A stretch of DNA of 64,000 nucleotides from Imperialibacter sp964351395 (lineage in GTDB: Bacteria; Bacteroidota; Bacteroidia; Cytophagales; Cyclobacteriaceae): contig CAYGOF010000011.1 in the NCBI GenBank assembly GCA_964351395.1, positions 124,001 to 188,000 on the forward strand, in the 5' to 3' direction. Positions 17,536 through 25,939 of the stretch are shown piece by piece. Position numbers and translations under genes: made by a program. The first letter of the stretch is position 1, and every line of letters begins with the position of its first letter. The notes under the pieces were generated by a model. It had not been told where the DNA came from and did not search any database. It saw only the letters and a program-made list of their open reading frames with translations.

Positions 17536-17910
17536 TTACTGCGCTGTTGTGTCTGTGTCTAATTGAAGAATATCATCTCCTGAAGATTCTGTTCCCTCGT
17601 TAACAGGCATATTAGGGATAATCGTTTTTTCCTGCGCTCTGTTAATATTAGGGCTATTGATCTGACCAGAATCTCTTGCCGTTGTGTCAAGGAAGAAGTT
17701 AGTTGAAAGGCTAAGTACCATTATGGCCACCGCCAGCCCCCAAGTTGCTTTCTCCAGGATATCACCTGTTTTTTTAACACCCATCACCTGACTGGCACCT
17801 GCGCCGCCAAACTGACTTGAAAGACCACCACCTTTAGAATTCTGTGCCAATACGACTAATACTAACAGCAGAGCTGCTAGGATGGTTAAACCAATGATTG
17901 CTGCTAACAT
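17536..17910 (-). CDS. secG: Preprotein translocase subunit SecG
   Basis: The 124-residue protein has two hydrophobic segments near residues 3-23 and 53-72, separated by the SecG-type loop QNSKGGGLSSQFGG. The C-terminal 50 residues are a hydrophilic extension rich in Asn, Thr and Asp, as in other Bacteroidota SecG proteins. SecG assists SecYEG in protein export. It is the last gene of the miaB to secG block, 6 bases after the TPR gene, and is followed by a strong terminator. Confidence 0.93.
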   Translation of the reverse strand: MLAAIIGLTILAALLLVLVVLAQNSKGGGLSSQFGGAGASQVMGVKKTGDILEKATWGLAVAIMVLSLSTNFFLDTTARDSGQINSPNINRAQEKTIIPNMPVNEGTESSGDDILQLDTDTTAQ

Positions 17911-17916
17911 GAAGGG

Positions 17917-19275
17917 TTATTTTTTTATTTCTTTAATTCGAGCCGCAAAGTACGCCTTTTTCTCAGGAATTTTCAAAATTAATTTCTCATAAACCTCAAG
18001 CGCCCTTTCATTTTTGCCTTGTTTTAAAAGTATCAAGGCCAGGTTTTCTGAAACAAGCTCATCTTTAAGCTTCTGTGAAGGCTCTGACAGGTCTTTTGAC
18101 GGCGCTGCAGGAGGTAAATTGGTTGTTTGAGGTTTGATGGAAGGATTCTTCTTGATAAATGCATCGATGATATTAACCTGCTCTTCTTTTTTTGGAGGGA
18201 TTGCTTTTCCGGTGCTTTTTCCTTCTGAAGATGTCTTTATCGTAGATTCTTGCGCTTCTTTAGGTGTGCTTTTTGCCGCATTTGCTTCCGTTGTTCTTTT
18301 TGCCGGTTCGCTAGTTTTCCCAGTGCTCTTCGTTGGAGAGACTTTTTTCTTCGACACTAGCGCTTTTGATTCAGCAGTCTTTTTCGCCTTTATTGCTGTT
18401 TTTTTCTTAACAGAAGGGGTAGGAGTAATTCTTTTTTGCGGAGCCTCCGCTTTGGTTTCCGACTTAACATCTGTTATTGCTTTTTTGTCAGCCGGAGCGC
18501 CACTTGACGTGTTTTGCGTAGGTTTTTCTTGCTCTGTATTTTTTGCGCTTTTAGTTGCTTTTTTTACGGCATTTGCCTGAGCTTCTTCAAACTCCGCATC
18601 TTCCAGGTCTTTTTCTGTTTCCAGGTAATTGTTTTTACTTTTCTTTAGCGCCTCAAGGTTAGCAAATACCTGCTTAAGGAGGTTTTCGTGATCTGACTCT
18701 TCCATATGAGGGTAGTCATATGGAGAATCGAATTGTGAAGCATCTGGCGCATGGTACTCTTTGCCTTCAGCTTGAGGACTGGAAGACTGCTGAGAAACAG
18801 TGTGCTCATGTTCAGGCGGTGATTTTTGAGGTGTTTCTTCTTTGGCAGGGGGTGTTTCAGTTTTTTCTTCTTTTACTGGAGCTGCTGCTGCCTTTGCTGG
18901 TTCAGTAGCTTGCTCCGGTGGAGTCACAGGTTCCACGGGATTGGCTTCCACAACTGGTTCGGCTTCCACAACAGGTGCTTTTGCCTGCTTTGGTTCCGCT
19001 TTCGGAGCCTCTGTTTGCATAGGCTCAGCAGATCCGATAGCCGCATTTCCAGCAAGTAGTTCTTTCAGGTATTTCCTGTCTGTTGCGTACAAGGCCGCTT
19101 TTATAAGGCTTTTTTGGGTGCCCGGTGCCGATTGTGCCTTGTTGCCAATAGCCACAAGTGTATGCGCTCCCTGGAAATAGGGGTAATCTACCGAAAGCTC
19201 CTCAATCTCCTTTAATTGACTGGAGCTGATAGCCTTAGGGTTGCGAATAATTTGCAGGACCTCTTTCTTGTTCAC
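17917..19275 (-). CDS. TPR protein with long Ala/Pro/Lys-rich linker
   Basis: I chose the GTG at 19275, which gives MNKKEVLQII, the usual opening of this Bacteroidota family; an in-frame TTG at 19320 is less likely. Residues 1-80 form a helical domain, a low-complexity linker rich in Ala, Lys, Glu, Pro and Thr runs to about residue 380, and the last 50 residues resemble one TPR unit (LALILLKQGKNERALEVYEKL). There is no signal peptide, so it is probably cytoplasmic. It sits between lptE and secG, which suggests an export or envelope link, but the function is unknown. Confidence 0.8.
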   Translation of the reverse strand: MNKKEVLQIIRNPKAISSSQLKEIEELSVDYPYFQGAHTLVAIGNKAQSAPGTQKSLIKAALYATDRKYLKELLAGNAAIGSAEPMQTEAPKAEPKQAKAPVVEAEPVVEANPVEPVTPPEQATEPAKAAAAPVKEEKTETPPAKEETPQKSPPEHEHTVSQQSSSPQAEGKEYHAPDASQFDSPYDYPHMEESDHENLLKQVFANLEALKKSKNNYLETEKDLEDAEFEEAQANAVKKATKSAKNTEQEKPTQNTSSGAPADKKAITDVKSETKAEAPQKRITPTPSVKKKTAIKAKKTAESKALVSKKKVSPTKSTGKTSEPAKRTTEANAAKSTPKEAQESTIKTSSEGKSTGKAIPPKKEEQVNIIDAFIKKNPSIKPQTTNLPPAAPSKDLSEPSQKLKDELVSENLALILLKQGKNERALEVYEKLILKIPEKKAYFAARIKEIKK

Positions 19276-19313
19276 ATCAGATAGGTTTGTGGCAATTTTA
19301 AAGTTATGAAAAA

Positions 19314-19844
19314 TTACCAATTAGCCACAGAACTATTAAATATATCAAGGACAATCTGATCAAAGATTTCCTCGACGAATGTTTGTTCCTCCGACGAAAG
19401 ATTCGTGCTATTCTGGTCAAAGTCCCGGTAAAATGAAAAGTTTCGACTTGAATAGTTAAAGGTTTCGTCTTTGGTATTGGTGTATGAAACTTTAACCGAT
19501 ATTGTGATTCTAGTAAGCGCTGAGAAGCTAAGTCCCGACGTATTGTTGGCCTGAGGTGCCACGGGTGTAAGGGTGTAATTTTCGATCGTACCATCAAATT
19601 GAAGGTCACCCTCGTCCTGCACTAGCGTCAAACTAGTGTTTCTTTGAAAATAGTCCTTCATTTTTTCAGTAAACAGCACACTCATATTCGAAGGCCCGAG
19701 TGGAGAGTTGTTGTAGAATGTTTGTATGGAGGCTGTCTTGATGTCAGGAGAAATATTAGCTCCTGTAAATGAATATACGCCGCAGTCGGAAAGGCTTAAC
19801 AACAGTAAGCCCGCTATGATTGTAAGGCTACTCTTCAATTTCAT
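19314..19844 (-). CDS. lptE: LPS assembly lipoprotein LptE
   Basis: The start at 19844 gives a lipoprotein signal peptide ending LSDC (Cys near residue 21); a longer frame from 19901 has no signal at its start. The mature part, 176 residues in total, matches the LptE fold of Bacteroidota (VYSFTGANISPDIKTASI near the start, RNTSLTLVQDEGDL in the middle). LptE plugs the LptD barrel that places LPS in the outer membrane. The start overlaps the end of the sigma-54 activator gene by 17 bases, indicating translational coupling. Confidence 0.88.
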   Translation of the reverse strand: MKLKSSLTIIAGLLLLSLSDCGVYSFTGANISPDIKTASIQTFYNNSPLGPSNMSVLFTEKMKDYFQRNTSLTLVQDEGDLQFDGTIENYTLTPVAPQANNTSGLSFSALTRITISVKVSYTNTKDETFNYSSRNFSFYRDFDQNSTNLSSEEQTFVEEIFDQIVLDIFNSSVANW

Positions 19845-21114
19845 ACTGTTTGATCTTGCGGTAGAGTGTTCTTTCGGAGATGCCAAGGTCTTGCGCTGCA
19901 TACTTTCGTTTATTGTTGTTTTTCATCAACGCCCGAATGATCATTTCCTTTTCTTTTTTCTCCAGAGAAAGTGATTCATTTTCAAGTTCTTCGGCTTCAT
20001 GGGTAATATCCTCAATTTTGTTGGGGTCGTATTTTCCGGGGTTACCGCCTGAAGACTGTGAGGGCTGAATCAGGTACGGAGTAGATGTCTCCTCTGTTAC
20101 ATCCTCTACTTCCTGATCCATATTGTCAAAAAGGTTTTGGTGTTCCCTCAAAATATCCCTGTTGCTGCTATCGTTGTCATCCAGCAGTCTAAAAACCAGC
20201 TTTTTTAGCTCAGATACATCCTTTTTCATGTCGAAAAGGACTTTATAAAGAATGTCTCGTTCAGAAAAGGAGCTTTCACCATTTGACGCAGCCCGAAGTA
20301 CAGCAGGTAGTCGCGATTCGTTTTGCGGTAGGTAAGTGGCCAGTTTTTCTGCTGTTACCTCCCTCTCCATTTCCAAAACTGACATTTGTTCTACCAGGTT
20401 TTTAAGCTGACGGATGTTCCCGGGAAACCTGAATTTAAGCAACAGGATTTTTGCTTCTGGGGTTAGCTTGATAGGACTGACTCTGTATTTTTCAGAAAAA
20501 TCTGCTGCAAATTTTCTAAAGAGTAAGTCAATGTCTTCTCCTCTTTCCCTAAGTGAAGGCACATAAATAGGAACTGTATTAAGTCGGTAATAAAGATCTT
20601 CCCTGAATTTTTTTTCCTGTACAGCCTCAAGTAGGTTCACGTTAGTAGCGGCAATCACTCTCACATCACCCTTTTGTACCTTAGATGAGCCCACCTTTAT
20701 GAATTCCCCATATTCCAATACCCTGAGCAGTCGGGCTTGGGTACTCATGGGCATTTCGCCAATCTCATCGAGGAATATGGTGCCGCCATTGGTCACTTCG
20801 AAATAGCCTTTCCGTGCCTCATGTGCTCCGGTAAATGAACCTTTTTCGTGCCCAAAAAGCTCAGAATCGATAGTGCCTTCCGGTATGGCACCACAGTTGA
20901 TCGCGATAAACTGTCCGTGCTTACGGTGGCTGAGTGAATGAATGATCTTAGAAAACGATTCCTTGCCACTACCGCTTTCTCCACTAATAAGCACACTCAT
21001 ATCCGTGGGAGCAACTTGCGACGCCACTTGGATGGCATGGTTCAATGAAGGACTACTTCCTACGATCCCGAACCTTTGTTTTATACTTTGAATTTCTTCG
21101 TTTCTCACTGCCAT
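19828..21114 (-). CDS. Sigma-54-dependent transcriptional activator (no receiver domain)
   Basis: This 428-residue protein starts directly with the AAA+ domain: Walker A GESGSGKE near residue 40, the sigma-54 contact loop GSFTGA near residue 92 (the family has GAFTGA), and Walker B TIFLDEIGEMP near 115. A linker of about 120 residues precedes the Fis-type helix-turn-helix at the C-terminus (YAAQDLGISERTLYRKIKQ). There is no receiver or sensor domain, so activity may be set by expression or a partner. It is co-transcribed with miaB and lptE. Its targets are unknown. Confidence 0.93.
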   Translation of the reverse strand: MAVRNEEIQSIKQRFGIVGSSPSLNHAIQVASQVAPTDMSVLISGESGSGKESFSKIIHSLSHRKHGQFIAINCGAIPEGTIDSELFGHEKGSFTGAHEARKGYFEVTNGGTIFLDEIGEMPMSTQARLLRVLEYGEFIKVGSSKVQKGDVRVIAATNVNLLEAVQEKKFREDLYYRLNTVPIYVPSLRERGEDIDLLFRKFAADFSEKYRVSPIKLTPEAKILLLKFRFPGNIRQLKNLVEQMSVLEMEREVTAEKLATYLPQNESRLPAVLRAASNGESSFSERDILYKVLFDMKKDVSELKKLVFRLLDDNDSSNRDILREHQNLFDNMDQEVEDVTEETSTPYLIQPSQSSGGNPGKYDPNKIEDITHEAEELENESLSLEKKEKEMIIRALMKNNNKRKYAAQDLGISERTLYRKIKQYEIEE

Positions 21115-21144
21115 CTACGTCTCTGACCAAAAATGGAATCTATG

Positions 21145-22599
21145 TTATAGTACGGATTCACCTAAAAGTGTAGCACCAGTACATTCTTTTACCAGCACAT
21201 CTACATATTCTCCCTTACTGAAATTCTTCCTAGGGAAAACGATCACTTTGTTGGCCGAATTTCTTCCCTGAAGAAAAAGATCCGATTTTTTAGAAGTGCC
21301 CTCGATGAGTATCCTGTGCACCTTGTTAAGATCACGTTGGTTTCTTCCGAGGCCCAATAAGCGTTGCTTGTCGATGATCTCCTGTAACCTTCGCTTTTTT
21401 ACTTCCAAAGGTATATCGTCTTCGTATTTCTTGGCTGCAAGAGTGCCCGGCCGTTCAGAGTAGTAATACATGTAGGAGAAGTCATATTTTACATAATCCA
21501 TTAGCGACAACGTGTCCTGATGTTCTTCTTCGGTTTCGCCACAAAAACCTGATATCATATCCGATGAAATGCCACAATCGTCGCCCAAAATATCACGAAT
21601 GGCATCCACTCGATTGATATACCATTCCCGGTCGTAGGTACGGTTCATTCTTTCCAGTACAGAAGAATTTCCGCTTTGAACAGGCAAATGAATGTAGTTG
21701 CAGATATTGTCGTACTTTTTGATTGTATAAAGCACCTCATCTGTTATGTCCTTAGGATGTGACGTGGAGAATCTTACCCTTAGCAGAGGGCTAACCAAAG
21801 CCACCATTTCTAACAAATTGGCAAAGTTGACGATGTCTTTTATTCCTTGTTTTTCAATCTTGGCTTTGTTGTTTTCGATGTGCGACCACTTATAGGAGTC
21901 GACATTTTGCCCAAGTAGTGTGACCTCGCGGAAGCCTTTGTTAAATAGGTCTGTGGCTTCGTCAACAATAGAGTAAGGATCACGGCTGCGCTCTCGGCCT
22001 CTGGTAAACGGGACCACGCAAAAGGAACACATGTTGTCGCAACCTCTCATAATGGAGATGAAGGCAGTTACACCATTGGAATTAAGCCTGACTGGGCTAA
22101 TGTCAGCGTAAGTTTCTTCTTTCGAAAGAAAGGTGTTAACCGCTTTTTGACCATCTTCTGCTTGAATAACCAAGCCGGGAAGATCTCTGTAGGCATCGGG
22201 ACCTACTACCATATCAACAATTTTCTCTTCCTCCAGTAGCTTCGATTTCAATCTTTCTGCCATGCAGCCCAGCACGCCAATCAGCACCTCTGGCTTTCGC
22301 TTTTTTACAGTTTGGAACTGCGCCAAACGATGACGAACTGTCTGTTCTGCCTTGTCTCTGATTGAACAGGTATTTAGTAAAATAAGGTCAGCATCTTCGT
22401 AGGAAGCGGTAGTGTCGAAGCCGTCCTTTTTCAAGATGGAAGTCACAATCTCGCTATCAGAAAAGTTCATCTGACAGCCATATGACTCAATGTACATCTT
22501 TTTTGCAGTGGGATTATTAGACTCAATAGACACTTTTACCGTTTCGCAAGCAGCTGCCTCGGGAGATATTATGTCTATGTCGTTGATTAGTTGATCCAT
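21145..22599 (-). CDS. miaB: tRNA-2-methylthio-N6-dimethylallyladenosine synthase MiaB
   Basis: The ATG at 22599 is preferred over an in-frame TTG five codons upstream. The 484-residue enzyme has the UPF0004 domain (ESYGCQMNFSDSE and further Cys), the radical-SAM cluster motif GCDNMCSFC, and a C-terminal TRAM RNA-binding domain. It adds a methylthio group to i6A37 of tRNAs that read codons beginning with U. It heads the block with the sigma-54 activator, lptE, a TPR gene and secG. A terminator-like hairpin on its strand lies about 75 bases before the start. Confidence 0.96.
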   Translation of the reverse strand: MDQLINDIDIISPEAAACETVKVSIESNNPTAKKMYIESYGCQMNFSDSEIVTSILKKDGFDTTASYEDADLILLNTCSIRDKAEQTVRHRLAQFQTVKKRKPEVLIGVLGCMAERLKSKLLEEEKIVDMVVGPDAYRDLPGLVIQAEDGQKAVNTFLSKEETYADISPVRLNSNGVTAFISIMRGCDNMCSFCVVPFTRGRERSRDPYSIVDEATDLFNKGFREVTLLGQNVDSYKWSHIENNKAKIEKQGIKDIVNFANLLEMVALVSPLLRVRFSTSHPKDITDEVLYTIKKYDNICNYIHLPVQSGNSSVLERMNRTYDREWYINRVDAIRDILGDDCGISSDMISGFCGETEEEHQDTLSLMDYVKYDFSYMYYYSERPGTLAAKKYEDDIPLEVKKRRLQEIIDKQRLLGLGRNQRDLNKVHRILIEGTSKKSDLFLQGRNSANKVIVFPRKNFSKGEYVDVLVKECTGATLLGESVL

Positions 22600-22673
22600 A
22601 GGAATTAAGCACAAACTTAATAAGTGTACAAAGTTAATAATTGGCTATGAAAATGACAGAATGGCAGTAAAAT

Positions 22674-22696
22674 AAAAAGGAGGCCTGTAGCCTCCT
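22674..22696 (-). terminator. Terminator-like hairpin in the miaB leader
   Basis: On the minus strand, AGGAGGC and GCCTCCT form a 7-bp perfect stem with loop TACAG, followed by TTTTTATTTTA. It lies about 75 bases upstream of the miaB ATG and no gene ends near it on this strand. It could end a small RNA or act as an attenuator. Confidence 0.6.
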
Positions 22697-22870
22697 CTTT
22701 GAATTGCACATGTTAAAATTAAACCTACTTATGCTGTTCGGGTGTTGAATCAGCTGTAACCTATGTCATATTGCCTGATCGCTTTCGTATTTAGCCAGGC
22801 TTCATGTTGGTAAACTTCTTAAGCGCCATTATGTTTGCGTTATTGTTACAAAGTATCATAAATCACCATC

Positions 22871-23380
22871 ATGGCATTAATTAAGCCTGTAAAGGGCAAG
22901 TACCCCAGCTTTGGAGTAAACTGTTGGTTCGCAGAGAATGCGACAATAGTGGGAGACGTAGAGATGGGTAATAATTGTACTGTTTGGTTCAATGCCGTGG
23001 TAAGGGGAGATGTAAATGCCATTACCGTTGGTGACAATACTAATATTCAGGATGGAGCTGTGATCCATTGTACCTATCAGAAATTTGCTACCATTATCGG
23101 AAACAACGTTTCAATTGGCCATAATGCTATTGTTCATGGTTGTACCATACACGACAATGTGCTTATAGGAATGGGAGCCATTGTGATGGATGGAGTGGTG
23201 GTTGAGTCAGAAGCGTTGATAGCTGCTGGCGCTGTAGTGCTAGAGGGTACCCGAGTAGAAAGTGGTCATATTTACGCCGGAGTTCCAGCGAAAAAGGTGA
23301 AAGCCGTGAGTGATGAGATGCGGCAGATTTTTACAAGAACAGCCGGAAACTATATCAAGTATTCGGAGTGGTTTAAATAA
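22871..23380 (+). CDS. Gamma carbonic anhydrase-like hexapeptide-repeat protein
   Basis: The 169-residue protein is a left-handed beta helix with repeated hexapeptides from residue 15 to 140 and a short C-terminal helix. The metal-binding set of the gamma carbonic anhydrase family is in place: RGDVNAITVGDNTNIQDG, then a His in AVIHC, and two more His in HNAIVHGCTIHDN. Trimer formation and zinc binding are expected. Many YrdA/PaaY-type relatives show little hydratase activity, so the enzyme function is uncertain. It is the first of four short + strand genes. Confidence 0.9.
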   Translation: MALIKPVKGKYPSFGVNCWFAENATIVGDVEMGNNCTVWFNAVVRGDVNAITVGDNTNIQDGAVIHCTYQKFATIIGNNVSIGHNAIVHGCTIHDNVLIGMGAIVMDGVVVESEALIAAGAVVLEGTRVESGHIYAGVPAKKVKAVSDEMRQIFTRTAGNYIKYSEWFK

Positions 23381-23387
23381 CAATAGT

Positions 23388-23930
23388 ATGGAGAAGTACC
23401 TGGTAAATGAAGCGATTGATGAAAAGCCCGAATATGAGGCTTACCCGACTTTTTATCACAAATATGTAGACGCCATTAGCGAAGGGAATATTCTCCATGT
23501 TCTGGAAGATCAACTCCATGCTTTGAATGGGATGCTCGGAGCACTTGACGACCGGCAGTGGGGATATAGGTACGATGAAGGAAAATGGTCGGTAAAAGAG
23601 GTGCTGGGACATCTTATCGATGCCGAAAGAGTATTTGCCTTTCGGGCAGCAGCATTTGCCAGAGGAGATCAAAATGAGCTGCCAGGGTTTGATGAAAACA
23701 AGTATGTAGAAGAAAGCAGGCTTGCCGAGGGTACTCCTGCCGCATTATTGGAACAGTTTAACCACCTGAGAAAGGCCAATATTTTCCTTTTTGCTACTTT
23801 TACAGATGCCATTTTGTCGAGAACCGGTGTTTCAAATGGTAAGCCTATTAGTGTGAGGGCAATTATTTTTATCACAGCAGGGCATTTGCAACATCATATG
23901 AATATTCTCAAAGAACGTTACGGACGCTAG
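23388..23930 (+). CDS. DinB family protein (DinB_2 superfamily)
   Basis: The ATG at 23388, seven bases after the preceding stop, gives 180 residues; a longer frame from 23310 overlaps the previous gene and is not favoured. The four-helix DinB/YfiT fold is seen with the metal-binding histidines in LGHLIDAERVFAFR and in the C-terminal GHLQHHMNIL. Relatives bind a divalent metal and some act as thiol-dependent transferases in bacillithiol or mycothiol chemistry. The substrate here is unknown. It is probably co-transcribed with its neighbours. Confidence 0.88.
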   Translation: MEKYLVNEAIDEKPEYEAYPTFYHKYVDAISEGNILHVLEDQLHALNGMLGALDDRQWGYRYDEGKWSVKEVLGHLIDAERVFAFRAAAFARGDQNELPGFDENKYVEESRLAEGTPAALLEQFNHLRKANIFLFATFTDAILSRTGVSNGKPISVRAIIFITAGHLQHHMNILKERYGR

Positions 23931-23933
23931 ATC

Positions 23934-24443
23934 ATGTTTAAATACGACCCCAATAAGAAATATCCAAAGGAAACCGAGGTGAAAGCGGTGATCCGTTTTC
24001 AGGACTGCGACCCCTTGCAGCACCTGAATAACTCGAAATACTTTGATTACTTCTTCAATGCAAGGGAGGATCAGGTGCCTAAGCTATATGATATTGAGCC
24101 GTCTGAGATCTTCATTAAATACAAGCAGTCCTGGGTGGTGTTCAATCATCAGATCGCTTATATCCGACCAGCCATGATGGGGGAGTGGGTCACGCTTGTG
24201 TCAAGGATCATTTGGCACGACAATCAAAATGTTCTGGTCGAATATATCATGTTGAACAAAGACAAGAGTCAGCTTAAAACTGTTCTTTGGACGCACCTAC
24301 GATACATTGACGTGTTGAAAGCCAAGTCAACTGATCATCCTGAGGTGATAGAACATTATCTGAAGGCGGCAAGCATTGAAGGGTTTGATCACACATCGAT
24401 TACTTTTAATGAACGAATCAAACAAATAAAAGAAGCCTTATAA
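23934..24443 (+). CDS. Acyl-CoA thioesterase, hotdog fold (4HBT-like)
   Basis: The 169-residue protein starts 3 bases after the DinB-like gene. The region IRFQDCDPLQHLNNSKYFDYF has the catalytic Asp and the following HLNN of 4-hydroxybenzoyl-CoA-type thioesterases, leading into the central hotdog helix. The rest matches the beta sheet of the fold. It probably hydrolyses an acyl-CoA; the substrate is unknown. No polyketide or phenylacetate genes are nearby to narrow this. Confidence 0.85.
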   Translation: MFKYDPNKKYPKETEVKAVIRFQDCDPLQHLNNSKYFDYFFNAREDQVPKLYDIEPSEIFIKYKQSWVVFNHQIAYIRPAMMGEWVTLVSRIIWHDNQNVLVEYIMLNKDKSQLKTVLWTHLRYIDVLKAKSTDHPEVIEHYLKAASIEGFDHTSITFNERIKQIKEAL

Positions 24444-24447
24444 CATT

Positions 24448-24804
24448 ATGAATTTTCTCCTTAAACTCTTGTTTTCAGCCATTTCGGTGGTGCTTACTTC
24501 CTACCTTTTGCCTGGAGTAACTGTTGACGGCTTTTGGGTGGCTTTTTTGGTTGCTGTTTTACTTTCGCTCCTTAACGTTACACTCAAGCCAATTCTGGTC
24601 GTTTTCACAATTCCGATCACATTTCTGACACTTGGCTTGTTTCTACTGGTCATCAATGCCTTGATCATCATGATCGCAGACTACTTTATCGATGGATTTT
24701 ATATTGATAATTTTTGGTGGGCGTTAGCATTTAGTTTGATCCTATCGATTATCAACTCTATGTTGAATGAATTGAGCGCCAAATCAGATGAAAGACGTCG
24801 TTAG
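24448..24804 (+). CDS. Phage-holin-family small membrane protein (pfam04020-like)
   Basis: The 118-residue protein has four hydrophobic segments (about 4-22, 27-50, 53-78, 88-108) with conserved short motifs such as SYLLPGVTVDGFW and NVTLKPILVVFTIPIT. Despite the family name these are ordinary chromosomal proteins, and there is no prophage here. The function is unknown. Its TAG overlaps the stop codon of the convergent rimK gene by 3 bases. Confidence 0.88.
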   Translation: MNFLLKLLFSAISVVLTSYLLPGVTVDGFWVAFLVAVLLSLLNVTLKPILVVFTIPITFLTLGLFLLVINALIIMIADYFIDGFYIDNFWWALAFSLILSIINSMLNELSAKSDERRR

Positions 24805-25709
24805 GCGTTGATTTTGTCTTTTTGGATTTTACTTAGCGGAGTATTTTTCTCGATATACTGGATGATTTTTCCGGCCACGTCTACGCCAGTAGCCGATTCT
24901 ATGCCTTTTAGGCCCGGGGATGAATTTACTTCAATGATCAAAGGTCCGCGGGAAGACTGAAGCATATCTACGCCGGCTACCTGCAAGCCAAGTGCTTTTG
25001 CAGCTTTCACAGCTGCTGCATTTTCAGTTTTGCTTAGTTTGATAATGTCGGAAGTGCCTCCACGATGAAGGTTTGAGCGAAACTCCCCCTCTTTTCCTTG
25101 TCGTCTCATAGCACCAACCACCTTTCCATCCACCACGAACGCCCGGATGTCTGCACCTTTTGATTCCTTGATAAACTCCTGTACAATGATCCTTGCTTTG
25201 AGGTTATGAAAAGCCTGGATTACTGAAGTGGCTGCTTTTTTTGTTTCGGCTAACACCACGCCAAGGCCTTGTGTGCCTTCCAGAAGCTTGATGATAACAG
25301 GAGCACCACCCACTTCCGAGATGATCTCGTCTACATCCATGCTGTAGTTGGTAAAGACAGTTTTGGGTAATCCCAGTCCATCTCTCGAAAGAATCTGTAG
25401 ACTGCGTAGCTTGTCTCTCGACCTAATAAGGCCTTGTGACTCAACCGTTGAAAACACTTTCATCATTTCAAATTGCCTGACAACTGCTGATCCATAGAAA
25501 GTAACTGATGCACCTATGCGGGGAATCACAGCGTCATAATTCTCCAGGTGTTTGCCATTGTAATAGATGGCTGGCTTTTTCTGTTCTGTAATAATGATGC
25601 ACTTCAGGTGGTCAATCACGTCGACCTCATGTCCGTGCAAAACTGCAGCTTCTACAAGTCTTTGGGTGGAATAGAGTTTTGGATTGCGTGATAGCACTGC
25701 AATTTTCAT
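24801..25709 (-). CDS. rimK: RimK-type alpha-L-glutamate ligase (ATP-grasp)
   Basis: The 302-residue protein has a RimK N-terminal domain and an ATP-grasp fold with GAPVIIKLLEGTQGLGVVLAE-type nucleotide loop, FIKESKGADIRAFVV, and the metal-binding end segment PLIIEVNSSPGLKGIE. RimK adds glutamates to the C-terminus of ribosomal protein S6; relatives use other substrates such as coenzyme F420. No F420 genes are seen, so S6 is the more likely target. It follows lepB after 230 bases on the same strand and meets the holin-like gene stop to stop. Confidence 0.9.
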   Translation of the reverse strand: MKIAVLSRNPKLYSTQRLVEAAVLHGHEVDVIDHLKCIIITEQKKPAIYYNGKHLENYDAVIPRIGASVTFYGSAVVRQFEMMKVFSTVESQGLIRSRDKLRSLQILSRDGLGLPKTVFTNYSMDVDEIISEVGGAPVIIKLLEGTQGLGVVLAETKKAATSVIQAFHNLKARIIVQEFIKESKGADIRAFVVDGKVVGAMRRQGKEGEFRSNLHRGGTSDIIKLSKTENAAAVKAAKALGLQVAGVDMLQSSRGPLIIEVNSSPGLKGIESATGVDVAGKIIQYIEKNTPLSKIQKDKINA

Positions 25710-25939
25710 CAGAAGGTTTTTTTTGAAGAATTATTAATGTGCCCGAAAGGTAGGGTAATTCAGCAATACTCCAAAAGTGAAAAAAGGTATAAGCTAAAAT
25801 AGTACTTCGCTGCTCTGAATGCCCACTGAAGTGCGTGCTCAACTAGGCGATGCGGTAGATCATCGACACTGGGAGCCATTTTTTATTGCGACGCCACGTT
25901 AATACGAAGCAACCATTAAGATCCCCAGTATTTTTATTT

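Noticed and set aside
18134..18580. A 148-residue open frame on the plus strand
   Set aside because: It lies antisense to the low-complexity linker of the TPR gene; such linkers often leave the opposite strand open. The Phe/Cys-rich product resembles no known protein.
24448..24804. The 'phage holin' family name as a sign of a prophage
   Set aside because: There are no phage structural, lysis or integration genes nearby; the family is common on bacterial chromosomes.
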